A stretch of DNA of 64,000 nt from Pseudomonas tremae (GTDB lineage: Bacteria > Pseudomonadota > Gammaproteobacteria > Pseudomonadales > Pseudomonadaceae), in the NCBI RefSeq assembly GCF_001401155.1, contig NZ_LJRO01000360.1:1-64000 (forward strand), written 5' to 3'. Below the pieces are notes generated by a model. It was not told the origin of the DNA. It worked only from the letters and a program-made list of their open reading frames with translations, and ran no database searches. The position numbers and the translations under genes are program-made. Shown piece by piece: positions 36,065-46,300 of this stretch (position 1 is its first letter; each line of letters opens with the position of its first letter).

Positions 36065-37270
36065 ATGAAAATGCTTTGGAAAAACTGTCACATCGCAAGC
36101 ATGGCTCACGGCAAATACTCGATCATCGAAAATGCCGCCATCGTGACCTCCGGAGCACTCATCGAGTGGATCGGGCCTCAGGCCAAGCTGGCTGGGTCGG
36201 AACATGACAACTGCATCGATCTGGGCGGCGCGTGGGTGACGCCCGGCCTGATCGACTGCCACACACACACGGTCTTCGGCGGCAATCGCAGTGGCGAATT
36301 CGAGCAGCGTTTGCAGGGCGTGAGCTATGCCGAGATTGCTGCAGCAGGCGGCGGTATCGCCAGCACGGTACGGGCCACGCGTGCCGCCAGCGAGGATGAA
36401 CTATACGCCAGCGCCGAGCGGCGTTTGCGGCACTTGCTCAAGGACGGCGTCACCACCGTCGAGATGAAATCAGGCTACGGGCTGGACCTGGAAAACGAGC
36501 GCAAGATCCTCCGCGTGATCCGCCGTCTGGGCAATACCCAGCCGGTCACCGTGCGCGCCACCTGCCTGGCCGCCCATGCGCTGCCACCGGAATACACCGA
36601 TCGCGCTGACGACTACATCAACCACATCTGCAACGAGATGCTTCCGACGCTGGCTGCCGAAGGTCTGGTGGATGCGGTGGATGCTTTCTGTGAGTACCTG
36701 GCGTTTTCGCCTGCGCAGGTCGAGCAGGTTTTCATCACGGCAGGGCAATTGGCACTGCCAGTGAAATTGCATGCCGAGCAGCTTTCTTCGCTGGGCGGCT
36801 CGAGCCTGGCAGCGCGCTACAAAGCGCTGTCGGCAGATCATCTGGAGTTCATGACCGAAGACGACGCCATTGTCATGGCCGCTGCCGGGACCGTCGCGGT
36901 GCTGCTACCGGGGGCGTTTTATTTCCTGCGGGAAACTCAACTGCCGCCGATGGACGCGCTGCGCAAGCATGGCGTGCCGATTGCCATTGCCACCGACCTG
37001 AACCCCGGCACTTCACCCGGGCTTTCGCTGCGCCTGATGCTCAACATGGCCTGCACGCTGTTTCGCATGACGCCCGAAGAAGCGCTGGCCGGAGTCACGT
37101 TCAATGCCGCCAAGGCACTGGGGATGAGCGCGACACATGGCTCGCTGGAAGTCGGCAAGGTGGCGGACTTTGTGGCGTGGAACATCGAACGACCGGCTGA
37201 TCTGGCCTACTGGCTGGGCGGCGATCTGGACAAACGCATCGTGCGCCACGGCGTCGAAACATCGATCTGA
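36065..37270 (+). CDS. hutI: imidazolonepropionase
   Basis: A 401-residue metal-dependent amidohydrolase that opens the imidazolone ring to give N-formimino-L-glutamate, step three. The metal site starts with DCHTHTVFGG; EMKSGYGLD, HAEQLSSLGG and ATDLNPGTSP supply further ligands and substrate contacts. It begins 15 bases after hutT. Confidence 0.96.
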   Translation: MKMLWKNCHIASMAHGKYSIIENAAIVTSGALIEWIGPQAKLAGSEHDNCIDLGGAWVTPGLIDCHTHTVFGGNRSGEFEQRLQGVSYAEIAAAGGGIASTVRATRAASEDELYASAERRLRHLLKDGVTTVEMKSGYGLDLENERKILRVIRRLGNTQPVTVRATCLAAHALPPEYTDRADDYINHICNEMLPTLAAEGLVDAVDAFCEYLAFSPAQVEQVFITAGQLALPVKLHAEQLSSLGGSSLAARYKALSADHLEFMTEDDAIVMAAAGTVAVLLPGAFYFLRETQLPPMDALRKHGVPIAIATDLNPGTSPGLSLRLMLNMACTLFRMTPEEALAGVTFNAAKALGMSATHGSLEVGKVADFVAWNIERPADLAYWLGGDLDKRIVRHGVETSI

Positions 37271-37281
37271 AGGAGAGCCCT

Positions 37282-38082
37282 GTGGACAACGTTCTGACAT
37301 TCAATCGCGGTCGCATTCCGTTGCTGATCAGCATGCCGCATGCCGGCCTGAAGCTGACGCCGGTCGTCGAGGCGGCGCTGGTGGACGAGGCGCTTAGCCT
37401 GCCGGACACCGACTGGCACATCCCGCGCCTGTATGACTTTGCTGCCGAACTGGGCGCGGGCACCCTGGCCGCCGAGTATTCGCGTTTTGTCATTGATCTC
37501 AATCGGCCATCAGACGACAAGCCGATGTACGTGGGCGCAACCACCGGCTTGTTCCCGTCGATCCTGTTTGACGGCGTGCCGCTGTTCAAGGAAGGCCAGA
37601 CGCCGAGTGCCGAAGAACGTGCTCGGTATCTGCAGCAGATCTGGACGCCCTATCACCAGACGCTGGAGCAGGAGCTGCAGCGGATGCGCGATGAGTTTGG
37701 CTATGCGCTGCTGTTCGACGCCCACTCGATTCGCGGGCACATTCCGCACCTGTTCGAGGGTCGCTTGCCGGATTTCAATCTGGGCACTTTCAATGGCGCA
37801 AGTTGCGACCCGGAACTGGCCAGCCGAATGGAGCAGGTCTGCGCAGCGGCCAAGGATTACAGCCATGTGCTGAACGGGCGCTTCAAGGGTGGTCACATCA
37901 CCCGCCATTACGGCGACCCTGCCAACAACATCCACGCCGTGCAACTGGAGCTGGCGCAAAGCACTTACATGGACGAGTTCGTACCCTTCCACTATCGCCC
38001 GGACCTGGCCGAACCGACCCGCGCCGTACTTAAACCGTTGCTGGAAACCTTCATTGCCTGGGGGCAGAAGCGGTTTGGCTGA
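37282..38082 (+). CDS. hutG: N-formylglutamate deformylase
   Basis: A 266-residue zinc hydrolase that splits N-formylglutamate to glutamate and formate, the last step of the five-step hut route. It has PLLISMPHAGL near the start, DLNRPSDDKPMY, and LLFDAHSIRGHIP with the metal-binding His. GTG start with AAGGAG 6 bases before. It implies the route via HutF (formiminoglutamate deiminase), which is not coded in this window. Confidence 0.95.
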   Translation: MDNVLTFNRGRIPLLISMPHAGLKLTPVVEAALVDEALSLPDTDWHIPRLYDFAAELGAGTLAAEYSRFVIDLNRPSDDKPMYVGATTGLFPSILFDGVPLFKEGQTPSAEERARYLQQIWTPYHQTLEQELQRMRDEFGYALLFDAHSIRGHIPHLFEGRLPDFNLGTFNGASCDPELASRMEQVCAAAKDYSHVLNGRFKGGHITRHYGDPANNIHAVQLELAQSTYMDEFVPFHYRPDLAEPTRAVLKPLLETFIAWGQKRFG

Positions 38083-38144
38083 TCGCCCCATTGTGGGCCT
38101 GGGTCATTGGGCATATCTTGTCAGGTCGATACGGGGGCTCACAC

Positions 38145-38603
38145 ATGTACCAGAAAACACATTGGCCACTGACGCTCTATTTTGACGGTGAATGCCCGCT
38201 CTGCGCTCGAGAGGTCAAGATTCTACGTGCGCGTGCCGCACCTGATCGCCTTAGTTTTGTTGATATCAGTGATGAAGCTTTTGATGCTGAAGCTGTGGGG
38301 TTCACGCTGGCGCAGATGGAGTCGTCATTGCATGCGAAATTTGACGATGGGACATGGGTAACCGGCCTGGACGCGACGCTCTGGAGCTGGCGAGCGGCGG
38401 GCCTGGGTTTCTGGGCTGCGCCGTTATCATGGCGGTGGGCCAGGCCGCTCCTTAATATTGTTTACCGTCTGTTTTGCCGCTGGCGTCCGCATTTGGCGTG
38501 GCTGCCTCATCCTGATGGCAGTGCTCGCTGTCGGGGCGACAGCTGTGCAGTTCCGGAAAACAACCGGGGTGCGCACGACCGTTCACCACCTGACAAACGT
38601 TAG
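38145..38603 (+). CDS. DCC-family (DUF393) thiol-disulfide oxidoreductase-like protein
   Basis: A 152-residue protein with the family motif LYFDGECPLCAREVKIL (DxxCxxC, Cys at about 18 and 21) and HAKFDDGTWVTGLDA. The fold is thioredoxin-like and the family is thought to act in redox or membrane-associated electron transfer. Two hydrophobic patches lie in the C-terminal half, which also has a short Cys pair (RCRGDSCA). It does not overlap hutG and is not linked by function. The start at 38145 follows a GGGGG run. Confidence 0.85.
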   Translation: MYQKTHWPLTLYFDGECPLCAREVKILRARAAPDRLSFVDISDEAFDAEAVGFTLAQMESSLHAKFDDGTWVTGLDATLWSWRAAGLGFWAAPLSWRWARPLLNIVYRLFCRWRPHLAWLPHPDGSARCRGDSCAVPENNRGAHDRSPPDKR

Positions 38604-38655
38604 ACGCTTCGCTCAATCTTGTTGAAGAACGTTCGACCTGATGCAAAGTGCCTGA

Positions 38656-40908
38656 TCACTTCTTGAGCAAACGCAGCCCGTTGAACACCACCAGCAGGCT
38701 CACGCCCATGTCGGCAAACACGGCCATCCACATGGTCGCCATGCCTGCAAAGGTAACGCCGATGAATAGCACTTTGGTCGCGATCGCCAATGTAATGTTC
38801 TGCTTGAGCACCGCCGAAGTCTGGCGGGACAGTCGGATAAACGTCGGAATCTTGCGTAGATCATCGTCCATCAGGGCGACATCTGCCGTTTCGATAGCCG
38901 TATCCGTACCCGCAGCGGCCATCGCAAAACCGATTTCGGCACGAGCCAGTGCCGGTGCATCGTTGATGCCGTCGCCCACCATGCCCACTCGATGGTCGCG
39001 AGCGTAAAGCGCTTCGATAGCACTCAGCTTGTCGGCCGGCAGCAGATTGCCTTGCGCCTCATCAATCCCGACCTGATCGGCAATCGCCTTGGCGGTGTGC
39101 GGATTGTCGCCAGTCAGCATGACAGTCTTGATACCCAGCGCATGCAGTTGAACGATGGCCTCACGGCTGGTCTCCTTGACGGTATCGGCCACCGCAAACA
39201 GCGCAATCGGGCCCGACGCATCCAGCAACAAGACCACGGTCTTGCCCTGCATTTCCAGTGCATCCAGCTTCGCTTCCAGCGCGGGCGAGCACAGACCCAG
39301 TTCTTCAACCAGACGATGGTTGCCCAAGTGATACATCTGGCCGTTCACTTCACCCTTCACGCCCCGTCCGCTCAAGGCTTCGAATGCAGTCACCTCATGC
39401 AGCATCAGACCCTCATCAGCGGCTTTGGCAATAGCCTGAGAAACCGGGTGATCGGAGCGACCGGCCAGGCTTGCGGCGATAGCAGGCGCAGTCTCTGCGG
39501 TGGTCGCGTTCAACGGCACGTAGTCGGTCTGCACAGGCTTGCCGTGGGTCAGCGTGCCGGTCTTGTCGAGGGCCAGATAGTCGAGCTTTTCGCCCATTTC
39601 CAGGTAAACGCCGCCCTTGATCAGGATGCCCTTGCGCGCAGCAGCCGCCAGACCGCTGACGATGGTCACCGGCGTGGAGATGACCAACGCGCACGGGCAC
39701 GCCACTACCAGCAGCACCAGCGCCCGGTAAATCCAGTCATACCATTCGCCGTCAAAGAACAGAGGCGCAACCAGAGCCATCGCCAAAGCGACAATGAACA
39801 CGACCGGCGTATAGATGCGCGAGAAACTGTCGACGAAGCGTTGAGTCGGCGCGCGTGAGCCCTGCGCTGCTTCCACCGCGTGAATGATCCGCGCCAGAGT
39901 GGAGTTATTCGCAGCAGCGGTGACACGGTATTCCAGCGATCCTGACTGATTGATCGTGCCCGCGAAGACTTTATCGCCAACGGTTTTCTCGACCGGCAGG
40001 CTTTCGCCGGTAATGGATGCCTGATCGATGGTCGAATTGCCGGACACCACCTCACCGTCCAGGCCCACGCGCTCGCCGGGCTTTATCCTGACAATCGCGT
40101 CCAGTTCGACGCTTTTGGCTTCAATCTCCTTCCAGCTGCCATCCGCCTGCCTGACCGTTGCAAGTTCGGGCGTCAGCTGCATCAGGCCACTGATTGCATT
40201 GCGGGCACGATCCAGGGACTTGGCTTCGATCAATTCGGCAATGGTGAACAGAAACATCACCATCGCTGCTTCCGGCCACTGACCGATCAGGATTGCACCG
40301 GTCACTGCAATGCTCATCAGGGCATTGATGTTCAAATTGAAATTCTTGAGCGCTATCCATCCCTTCTTGTAGGTAGTCAGCCCGCAACTGAAGATCGACA
40401 CCAGGGCCAAAACGGCAACGACCCAGGTAGGGCCAAGCGACGCCAAATGGACCACTTCGGCGCCCAGCGCAGTCACGCCGGACAATGCCAATGGCCACCA
40501 GTGTTTCGCAGGCGCTGCAGCCGACGCTACAGGCTCGGCGCCCTCTTCGACCGGCTCGGCCTGCATGCCCAGCGCGCCGATGGCCTCGCGGATCGGATCA
40601 GTGGACGGCAGATCGTGCCAGACACCCAGCATGCGATTGATCAGGTTGAACTCAAGCTTCTGCACACCCGCGAGTTTGCCGAGCTTGTTCTGGATCAGAG
40701 TCTGCTCGGTCGGACAGTCCATCGCTTCGATACGGAAACTGCTCAGGCGACTGCCGGACGCCGACGCTTCAGAGAATGTCACCACAGCGGGCTGTGCATC
40801 GCCTGCACAGCAGGAGTGCGCATGCGCTGCAGGCTCGTGCTTGTGTTGCGAGTGATCATCGTCGTGATCATGCTCGTGTGCGGGGGAAGTCTTGATCGTC
40901 GTGCCCAT
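38656..40908 (-). CDS. cadA: Zn2+/Cd2+/Pb2+-exporting P-type ATPase
   Basis: A 750-residue P1B-type pump. The N-terminus has a His/Asp-rich metal-binding region (residues 10-36) and a CCAGD cysteine pair, then a heavy-metal-associated domain with the MDCP motif. Core marks are TGES (actuator), VVACPCALVIS (metal site in the membrane), DKTGTLTHGKP (phosphorylated Asp), and MVGDGINDAPAL. The CPC motif with the MDCP domain fits the Zn/Cd/Pb class rather than copper. Start at 40908, with a MerR-type promoter in front; cadR is divergent. Confidence 0.94.
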   Translation of the reverse strand: MGTTIKTSPAHEHDHDDDHSQHKHEPAAHAHSCCAGDAQPAVVTFSEASASGSRLSSFRIEAMDCPTEQTLIQNKLGKLAGVQKLEFNLINRMLGVWHDLPSTDPIREAIGALGMQAEPVEEGAEPVASAAAPAKHWWPLALSGVTALGAEVVHLASLGPTWVVAVLALVSIFSCGLTTYKKGWIALKNFNLNINALMSIAVTGAILIGQWPEAAMVMFLFTIAELIEAKSLDRARNAISGLMQLTPELATVRQADGSWKEIEAKSVELDAIVRIKPGERVGLDGEVVSGNSTIDQASITGESLPVEKTVGDKVFAGTINQSGSLEYRVTAAANNSTLARIIHAVEAAQGSRAPTQRFVDSFSRIYTPVVFIVALAMALVAPLFFDGEWYDWIYRALVLLVVACPCALVISTPVTIVSGLAAAARKGILIKGGVYLEMGEKLDYLALDKTGTLTHGKPVQTDYVPLNATTAETAPAIAASLAGRSDHPVSQAIAKAADEGLMLHEVTAFEALSGRGVKGEVNGQMYHLGNHRLVEELGLCSPALEAKLDALEMQGKTVVLLLDASGPIALFAVADTVKETSREAIVQLHALGIKTVMLTGDNPHTAKAIADQVGIDEAQGNLLPADKLSAIEALYARDHRVGMVGDGINDAPALARAEIGFAMAAAGTDTAIETADVALMDDDLRKIPTFIRLSRQTSAVLKQNITLAIATKVLFIGVTFAGMATMWMAVFADMGVSLLVVFNGLRLLKK

Positions 40909-40946
40909 TTTGCGTGCTCCAGGATTCTGCTTGTTGCCAAGTGAAC

Positions 40947-40970
40947 ACCCTGTAGCCACTATAGGGTCAA
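40947..40970. promoter_or_regulatory. CadR operator/cadA promoter
   Basis: On the minus strand TTGACC (-35) is followed by the dyad ACCCTAT ... ACAGGGT, the elongated-spacer arrangement of MerR-family promoters. CadR bound here would untwist the spacer when loaded with metal. It lies between divergent cadA and cadR. Confidence 0.85.
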
Positions 40971-40993
40971 GCGCTCAATCAAGACGAGTCCCC

Positions 40994-41440
40994 ATGAAAA
41001 TCGGCGAACTGGCAAAACTGACCGACACTCAGGTCGAAACTATCCGTTATTACGAGCGTGAAGGCCTGCTGCCGGCCCCCGCCCGTAGTGACGGCAACTA
41101 CAGGCTATACACCCAGGCACACATGGAACGCCTGTCGTTCATCCGCAATTGCCGCAGCCTGGACATGACCCTGGAAGAAATCCGCAACTTGCTGAACCTG
41201 CGCGACAGCCCGCAGGACCAGTGCGAAAGCGTCAACGCCCTGATCGACGAGCACATCGAACACGTCAACGCCCGCGTGGCGAGTCTGCAAGCGCTTCAGG
41301 AGCAATTGCTCGACCTGCGCCGCCGCTGCAGCGATGGTGTGGCGGACCACTGCGCGATACTGGAGAGGCTAGAAGTGACGGGCGCTGTATCAGCTCCAGA
41401 GGGCGAGGCCTCGCATGTCGGGAGGAGTCACGGGCATTGA
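40994..41440 (+). CDS. cadR: MerR-family metal-responsive activator CadR
   Basis: A 148-residue regulator with the MerR winged helix (MKIGELAKLTDTQVETIRYYEREGLL), a long dimerisation helix, and the metal loop with Cys near residues 77 and 112-119 (CRRR... DHC). The C-terminus is short and His-containing (VGRSHGH), as in Cd-binding CadR proteins. Start at 40994 gives the standard MKIGELA N-terminus; the frame is open further upstream but that part lies in the operator. Confidence 0.92.
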   Translation: MKIGELAKLTDTQVETIRYYEREGLLPAPARSDGNYRLYTQAHMERLSFIRNCRSLDMTLEEIRNLLNLRDSPQDQCESVNALIDEHIEHVNARVASLQALQEQLLDLRRRCSDGVADHCAILERLEVTGAVSAPEGEASHVGRSHGH

Positions 41441-41492
41441 GGCGGGTTTAATAGAGCTTCCATTCAGGGGTGCTCAGCGTTGTCTGAGCGCC

Positions 41493-41569
41493 CGTCTTCG
41501 CGAACAAGTTCGCTCCCACGCCCTTCGGGCAGTAGCGCGTTTTCCAGATTCTTCACAAGCTGCCTGTAA
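41493..41569. repeat. REP-type repeat, copy 2
   Basis: A 77-base element nearly identical at its 5' part to 19221-19298 and aligned with it to the final TGTAA. It lies between cadR and the thyA remnant. Confidence 0.8.
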
Positions 41570-41599
41570 AGATAAGCGCCGGAACAAGCGAATATGCGC

Positions 41600-41917
41600 T
41601 CAAACCGCCATCGGCGCAGTCATCGCCGGGTGGTGCTGATAGCCTTCCAGGGTGAAATCCGAAGGTTCGATCAGCTCCAGCCATTCAGGCTGGTAGACGC
41701 CGGTTTTGGCGAATTCCGGCACGCGGTCGGAGATCACCAGTTTCGGCATCGGGTACGGCTCGCGTGTCATCTGCTCGTTGAGCATGTCCAAGTGGTTTTC
41801 ATACACATGGGCATCGCCGATGAAGTAGGTGAACCAGCGCGGCGTGTAGCCAGTCAGGCGGCCGATGAGGCTGAGCAGCGCGGCGCCTTCGGTCAAATTG
41901 AATGGCGTGCCGAAAAA
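41600..41917 (-). pseudogene. thyA: thymidylate synthase, 3' fragment cut by the island
   Basis: About 105 C-terminal residues of the long-form (about 320-residue) Pseudomonas ThyA remain, from FGTPFNLTEGAALLSLIG to HHPAMTAPMAV and the stop. Similarity stops just before that FGTPFN motif, at about 41914-41920; upstream the frame continues into unrelated sequence (up to 42106). The catalytic Cys and the N-terminal two thirds, including the folate and dUMP contacts before this point, are gone. The 5' part may lie beyond the window, across the island. It cannot be active as it stands. Confidence 0.9.
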
Positions 41918-41936
41918 ACTCGTCCCCCCACTTACC

Positions 41937-42170
41937 TGCACATTACGCTGACTTGTAACGCCTTCCAAGCAACTTGGTATATGTGCATTATATCGTTTGC
42001 ACATTACCTGCGCAATCCCTAATACTGGATAAACCACCAGTTTTTTAAAGTCCCGCCCAAATCTCACTTTCTCCTGAAGCCCCCGAAATACGAGGCCTGT
42101 AACCAAGAAATTGACTCATCCTGGCAATGTGCTATCCATAAGGTCGGGGAATCTATCTCCCCAGGATGAG
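41937..42170. repeat. left island end with short repeats
   Basis: Directly inside the thyA junction are two direct copies of TGCACATTAC (41937-41946 and 41998-42007), a related GTGCATTA (41983-41990), and an inverted pair CTCATCCTGG / CCAGGATGAG (42115-42124 and 42161-42170) that encloses a second inverted pair, GGGGA / TCCCC. Such packed repeats are typical of recombinase or transposase binding sites at element ends. No terminal TGT/ACA motif stands out at the junction. Confidence 0.5.
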
Positions 42171-42217
42171 CTCCAGCGCTTCCGCAAGCGCCAAGACGCA
42201 AACAGCAGGGAAAGTCG

Positions 42218-43276
42218 ATGCGCCTAGATCAGATGCCATACCACTCAATGCCCACCTTGGCCGTCCTTCCATTCCGGCAATTCCGCATCGGATGGACGTG
42301 GCAGCTGCGAGCACTCAAGCTCTTCCCCGACTCCCATCTGTCCTGGAAGCGTTACTTCTACGATAACGGCAGTGGACATGCGATGGCAGCTGTTTTCACT
42401 TCCTACGAGGAGGCCATGGCAGCTGCAGACGAATTCAACAGCGGCACCAGTGAACTGGTAATTCAGGCGGTACCGGATCCTGTGCTTCAGAGCTCAACCA
42501 TCCTAAAAGTCGAGAAAGCACTGACGGCGGCGCGCCGTATCCAGGGAGAGGAGGAGCTCATGGAGCGCGAGGCGATCAAGCGCAACGCCCATCTACCTCG
42601 GCCCTCAGTGCAAGAGCTGACATTGCACAATACAATGGAAAGCTTGCGACAACCGCTCCATGAGGAGCTTGAGCGTGCGCCTTACCTAGAGATAGTTGCC
42701 ATACCGAGATTCAACATGTGCCTTCGCCGTGTCGATGACCAGACATGGGAACAGATCGGAGCCTTGTCTCCCAAACGCTCGCAGATCTGCCTGCGCGAAG
42801 TGACAGCCAAAGGGTTTGGTCTTTCGGGAGCTGACCACTGGGGCAGAACCAAAGCGCAGATACGCGCACTCTTACTGCCCCGAGCCAATCAGCTATTGCA
42901 GTTGGCAAGCGTCAAGCAAATGCTCGCCGAGGCGAGGATGCGCGGCCAAAGGGTATTGGTCTGCGGTGGCTTCGTGTTCTGGTATGAGGACGACGGGGTG
43001 CCACGGTGGGTGGTGAAAAACACGGGGGGCGAGTCCAGCAGCGATGAAGGAAACACCTTGTGGCATGAGGGGACGATTCTATCCAAGAACCATGGTCGGA
43101 TAGTCGTGCTTCCCTATATTAAGGAGAACGGGGAGAAGGTTCAAGGGCACACGAAAAATGCACCGCACGATGGAAAGGCGCTGCCTCGCCATCGCGATCA
43201 GTACGTCACGCTTCCTTTTGAGGTGCTCGAAGGTGATCTCATGATTGGTTTGTTCGGTGAGCTGCACTACGAATGA
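42218..43276 (+). CDS. island protein of unknown function, 352 residues
   Basis: The first gene inside the left island end. I do not recognise it. It is soluble, with no signal or membrane segment. A helical region with charged residues (EEELMEREAIKRNAHLP) lies near 105-140, and the C-terminal third is beta-rich and basic (GGFVFWYEDDGVPRWVVKN, HGRIVVLPYI, RDQYVTLPFEVLEGDL). AGGGA lies 8 bases before ATG. It is divergent from nothing and convergent with the large nuclease/TPR gene. A cargo or mobility-related role is possible from its position only. Confidence 0.7.
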   Translation: MRLDQMPYHSMPTLAVLPFRQFRIGWTWQLRALKLFPDSHLSWKRYFYDNGSGHAMAAVFTSYEEAMAAADEFNSGTSELVIQAVPDPVLQSSTILKVEKALTAARRIQGEEELMEREAIKRNAHLPRPSVQELTLHNTMESLRQPLHEELERAPYLEIVAIPRFNMCLRRVDDQTWEQIGALSPKRSQICLREVTAKGFGLSGADHWGRTKAQIRALLLPRANQLLQLASVKQMLAEARMRGQRVLVCGGFVFWYEDDGVPRWVVKNTGGESSSDEGNTLWHEGTILSKNHGRIVVLPYIKENGEKVQGHTKNAPHDGKALPRHRDQYVTLPFEVLEGDLMIGLFGELHYE

Positions 43277-43368
43277 CTTCTGATTGCAGCTCAATGCATT
43301 GTAGTCCACGAATACACAGGCTCGCCAGGCACCGGTCACACGCGCCAGGGGTAATCAACCTCTGGCGC

Positions 43369-46300
43369 CTAAGCCTTCCGGCCTTCCGGTGAGCGAATCC
43401 TCGCTAAAGCCCGGCTGATCGGGGGATCATCGACGCCCTCCGGTATCAACACATCGTCATCAGGTTGGATAGCCGAAATTTCTAAGTGGTTGTCATCAAT
43501 CTCCCAGGCATTTAAAACTACAACGCCTGAAGTTGACAAGTGATGCGTGGGATGGCCCTGAGCATCTACTGTGGCGACATAGCACCTTTTGTAGTGTTCA
43601 TAATCACTTAGAAACCTATCAATATTCTGAGAGGTATCCGGAGTCACCGTAAGAATTCTGGACAAGGCCGAATGAATACTCGAAGCGTCATCATCATTCT
43701 GCTCAAGGTTATTCGTAACGACCACCCGGTAGTGGGCAGGGTTATGCTTGCTAATTCCGCGTATCAAAGCGATACGCAATGTATTTTTAGAATCTTTATC
43801 ACCAATAGTTTTAGCTATGTTTGAAAAAATTCTCGCCCCAACTGTCGGATTCTCAAACAGGAACACGATGGAAGGAATTTCTCCTCCGCCTCCGTGAAAT
43901 CCCACTCCCCTCCATCCAGCTTGATCCCACAGACTGACCTGAATAAGAGATGAAATCTTCAACTCTCTATGCTTAAGACTTGAGAACTGGAAGGGATGTT
44001 TTGGACGCTCCTCGGACACATCATGTTTAGGTCGCAACACCATGGGCTCAATGTTGTGATACTGAAACCAAGTTACGCTACGAGTCGGCTTGTGCAACTC
44101 CAGGGCCGCATCTTGGTGAGAAGCAATCCCTGGGGCAGCATCACGCCCCATGAAGTAGTCGTCCAACCCAATATTACAATTGAATACAACTGCTCGCTCC
44201 AAGGCTTTATCGTCTCGAAGCATTTCTTCCAGTCTCGACCAGCCAACTTGAGGACAGATGATGGAGACGAAATGGAGGCAGAACTCACTATAGAATTGCT
44301 TGATTGCATCTCGTTGCTCGTCGGTTAATTTGGCGATACTGAACGGCGAGCAGAGGATTTCAGCAGACGTTACCTGCGCAGCGGTATCAAAATTATGCTG
44401 GAGCATGAAGTCGTCCTCATCTTCCAACAGAATATCGATGTTCACGGCGGGCAGGGTAGACGCTATATGATCAACCATCATCGGTGCACAGAAGCTTTCC
44501 AGTACAGCCAGCAAATGCTGAGCTAACTCCATGCAAGGGGATTTCACGGGGAAGGATACGGACACCTTACAGCCCAGAATGTAGGAGTTTATGGTCGTCC
44601 AGCGGTCAAGATAGAGGTCTAGCGTGGCTACCGGGGCACCCATATCAATACTGCGCCACATATTCATAAATTGAAGGTCAATTGGCTCACCTTCAGGCCC
44701 CGCTTTATCTTCATGGCCTAAGCAAACCAATAGCGCATCTGCACTTAGCCCCAGATCCAGCTGATTCAACTTGTCTGGGAGCCAAGCTAGCCTTTCAATA
44801 TCTGAAAAATTGGCATTGAGAAACAGCTTACCAATCAGAGCCTCATAACTCATTTTCTGATTTTCTGTCCACGGATCTTCATCCAGCGTTTGAGAGATCA
44901 GTTGAGCCAGGTGATACCAGGTCAATGACTGGCCCAATCGACCCAGCTGACCTTCAATCCACATGAGTTGCTGGTAAATAGCAGCTTGCTTAGCGCTGCT
45001 TCGCTGCTCCTTCAGCGCGTCACCGGTGACAAGGTACGCTGCCATGAGCGCTGCTCCTCGTGCAGCCCAGAGCAACCCCTGCTTCTCGTATGCATGGGAC
45101 AACATATAAAGGGCAGCGAACATTTCCGTCTTGCTCTCGCTGTTATACAAACCATACAAGGACAACCCGAAGCATTTGATCGCCCTGTAGTAATCTTTTT
45201 TGTCGCTGCTCAGCGCTCCACGCCTCAAGTACTTATCTGCCTTGATCCGGCTGTTTTCCCGCGCACCAGCGTCATCAATGAGCTTGTCCATGAGATCCTC
45301 GTAGGCCTTGAGATCTCCAAAGGCCACATCGAGAGCTTCCAGCAAGTTGACGAGGCGAGCCATAGGGTAACCAATCAGCTTATGAGCGCTATCCGCGATG
45401 GTGCCCAAAGTCCTGAAGGTATTATTGACTTGCTCCTCATTTTCGGCAGCCAACAGATCCAGAAGCGCCAAAGAGGTCTTGGCTTGTAATGCACCGCTGA
45501 TCATATCCGCGTCGTTGGCAATCGAGTTCAACCTCTCTCGAATGGTAGCGCTCAAGGAAACCACATCAAGGGTGCACTTGCCGTCTCGATGAGAGGTGAC
45601 CACCAGATTGAACAACGTTACGACTTTCTCCCAAACCTCAACGTTGTCGGTCTCTTGAGCCACGCCGAACGCTTTCTCAAAGGTTTCCTCAAAGACATCG
45701 GCATTTTCCAGCCACCAGTACGCAGCCCATGTCAGTTGGTAAAGGGCATCGAAATGCTGCCTATGGGTACCAAACTTTTTCGCTACCCGCACAGCGATAT
45801 TGAACTGATGCTCCACAGCAGCGGCATCCCGTTCCAGCTCTTTGTAGATGATGGCCCGCTTGGTGTAGAGGTCGACCTGGGAGAGCGTCAAACGACCCGG
45901 ATCCTCAATCTGCTCGATCTCGCGCTCGATCTCTGCCAGCTGGATCTGCTTGTCAGCATCATATGGGCCGATCTGGATTTTGCTCTCAATACTGCCAGTA
46001 AGGCCTAGGTGATCGATAGCAAGGTGCTGATTTTTGGGCTGTAGCGCTCTATCAAGCAGCCAGGTGCGATCAAGTATCGTGACTTGGACGCCGTGCTTTT
46101 TCGAAAGGTCGTCCTGATGTTGCGCCCTCAGACTGTTCTTGATGAGCCGGCTTGAGACACAGAAAATACTTGCGTACCCACGCCCGGTGGACATGACGCT
46201 CTCGACATCCTTCGTGCATTTCGCCTTCCAGTTTTTCTGAGTGCTGACGCCAAATGCCCATCGCTCAGACTCCGGAGCCTCGTTTAGCCCCCAGAAAAAA

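Noticed and set aside
41970..42106. Extended thyA start inside the island
   Set aside because: The frame stays open to 42106, but its residues have no likeness to ThyA and no ribosome site is seen.
41600..42170. Group I intron in thyA, as in phage T4 td
   Set aside because: The break is close to the td intron position, but no upstream exon follows within several kilobases and no homing endonuclease or intron core was seen; independent genes fill the region.
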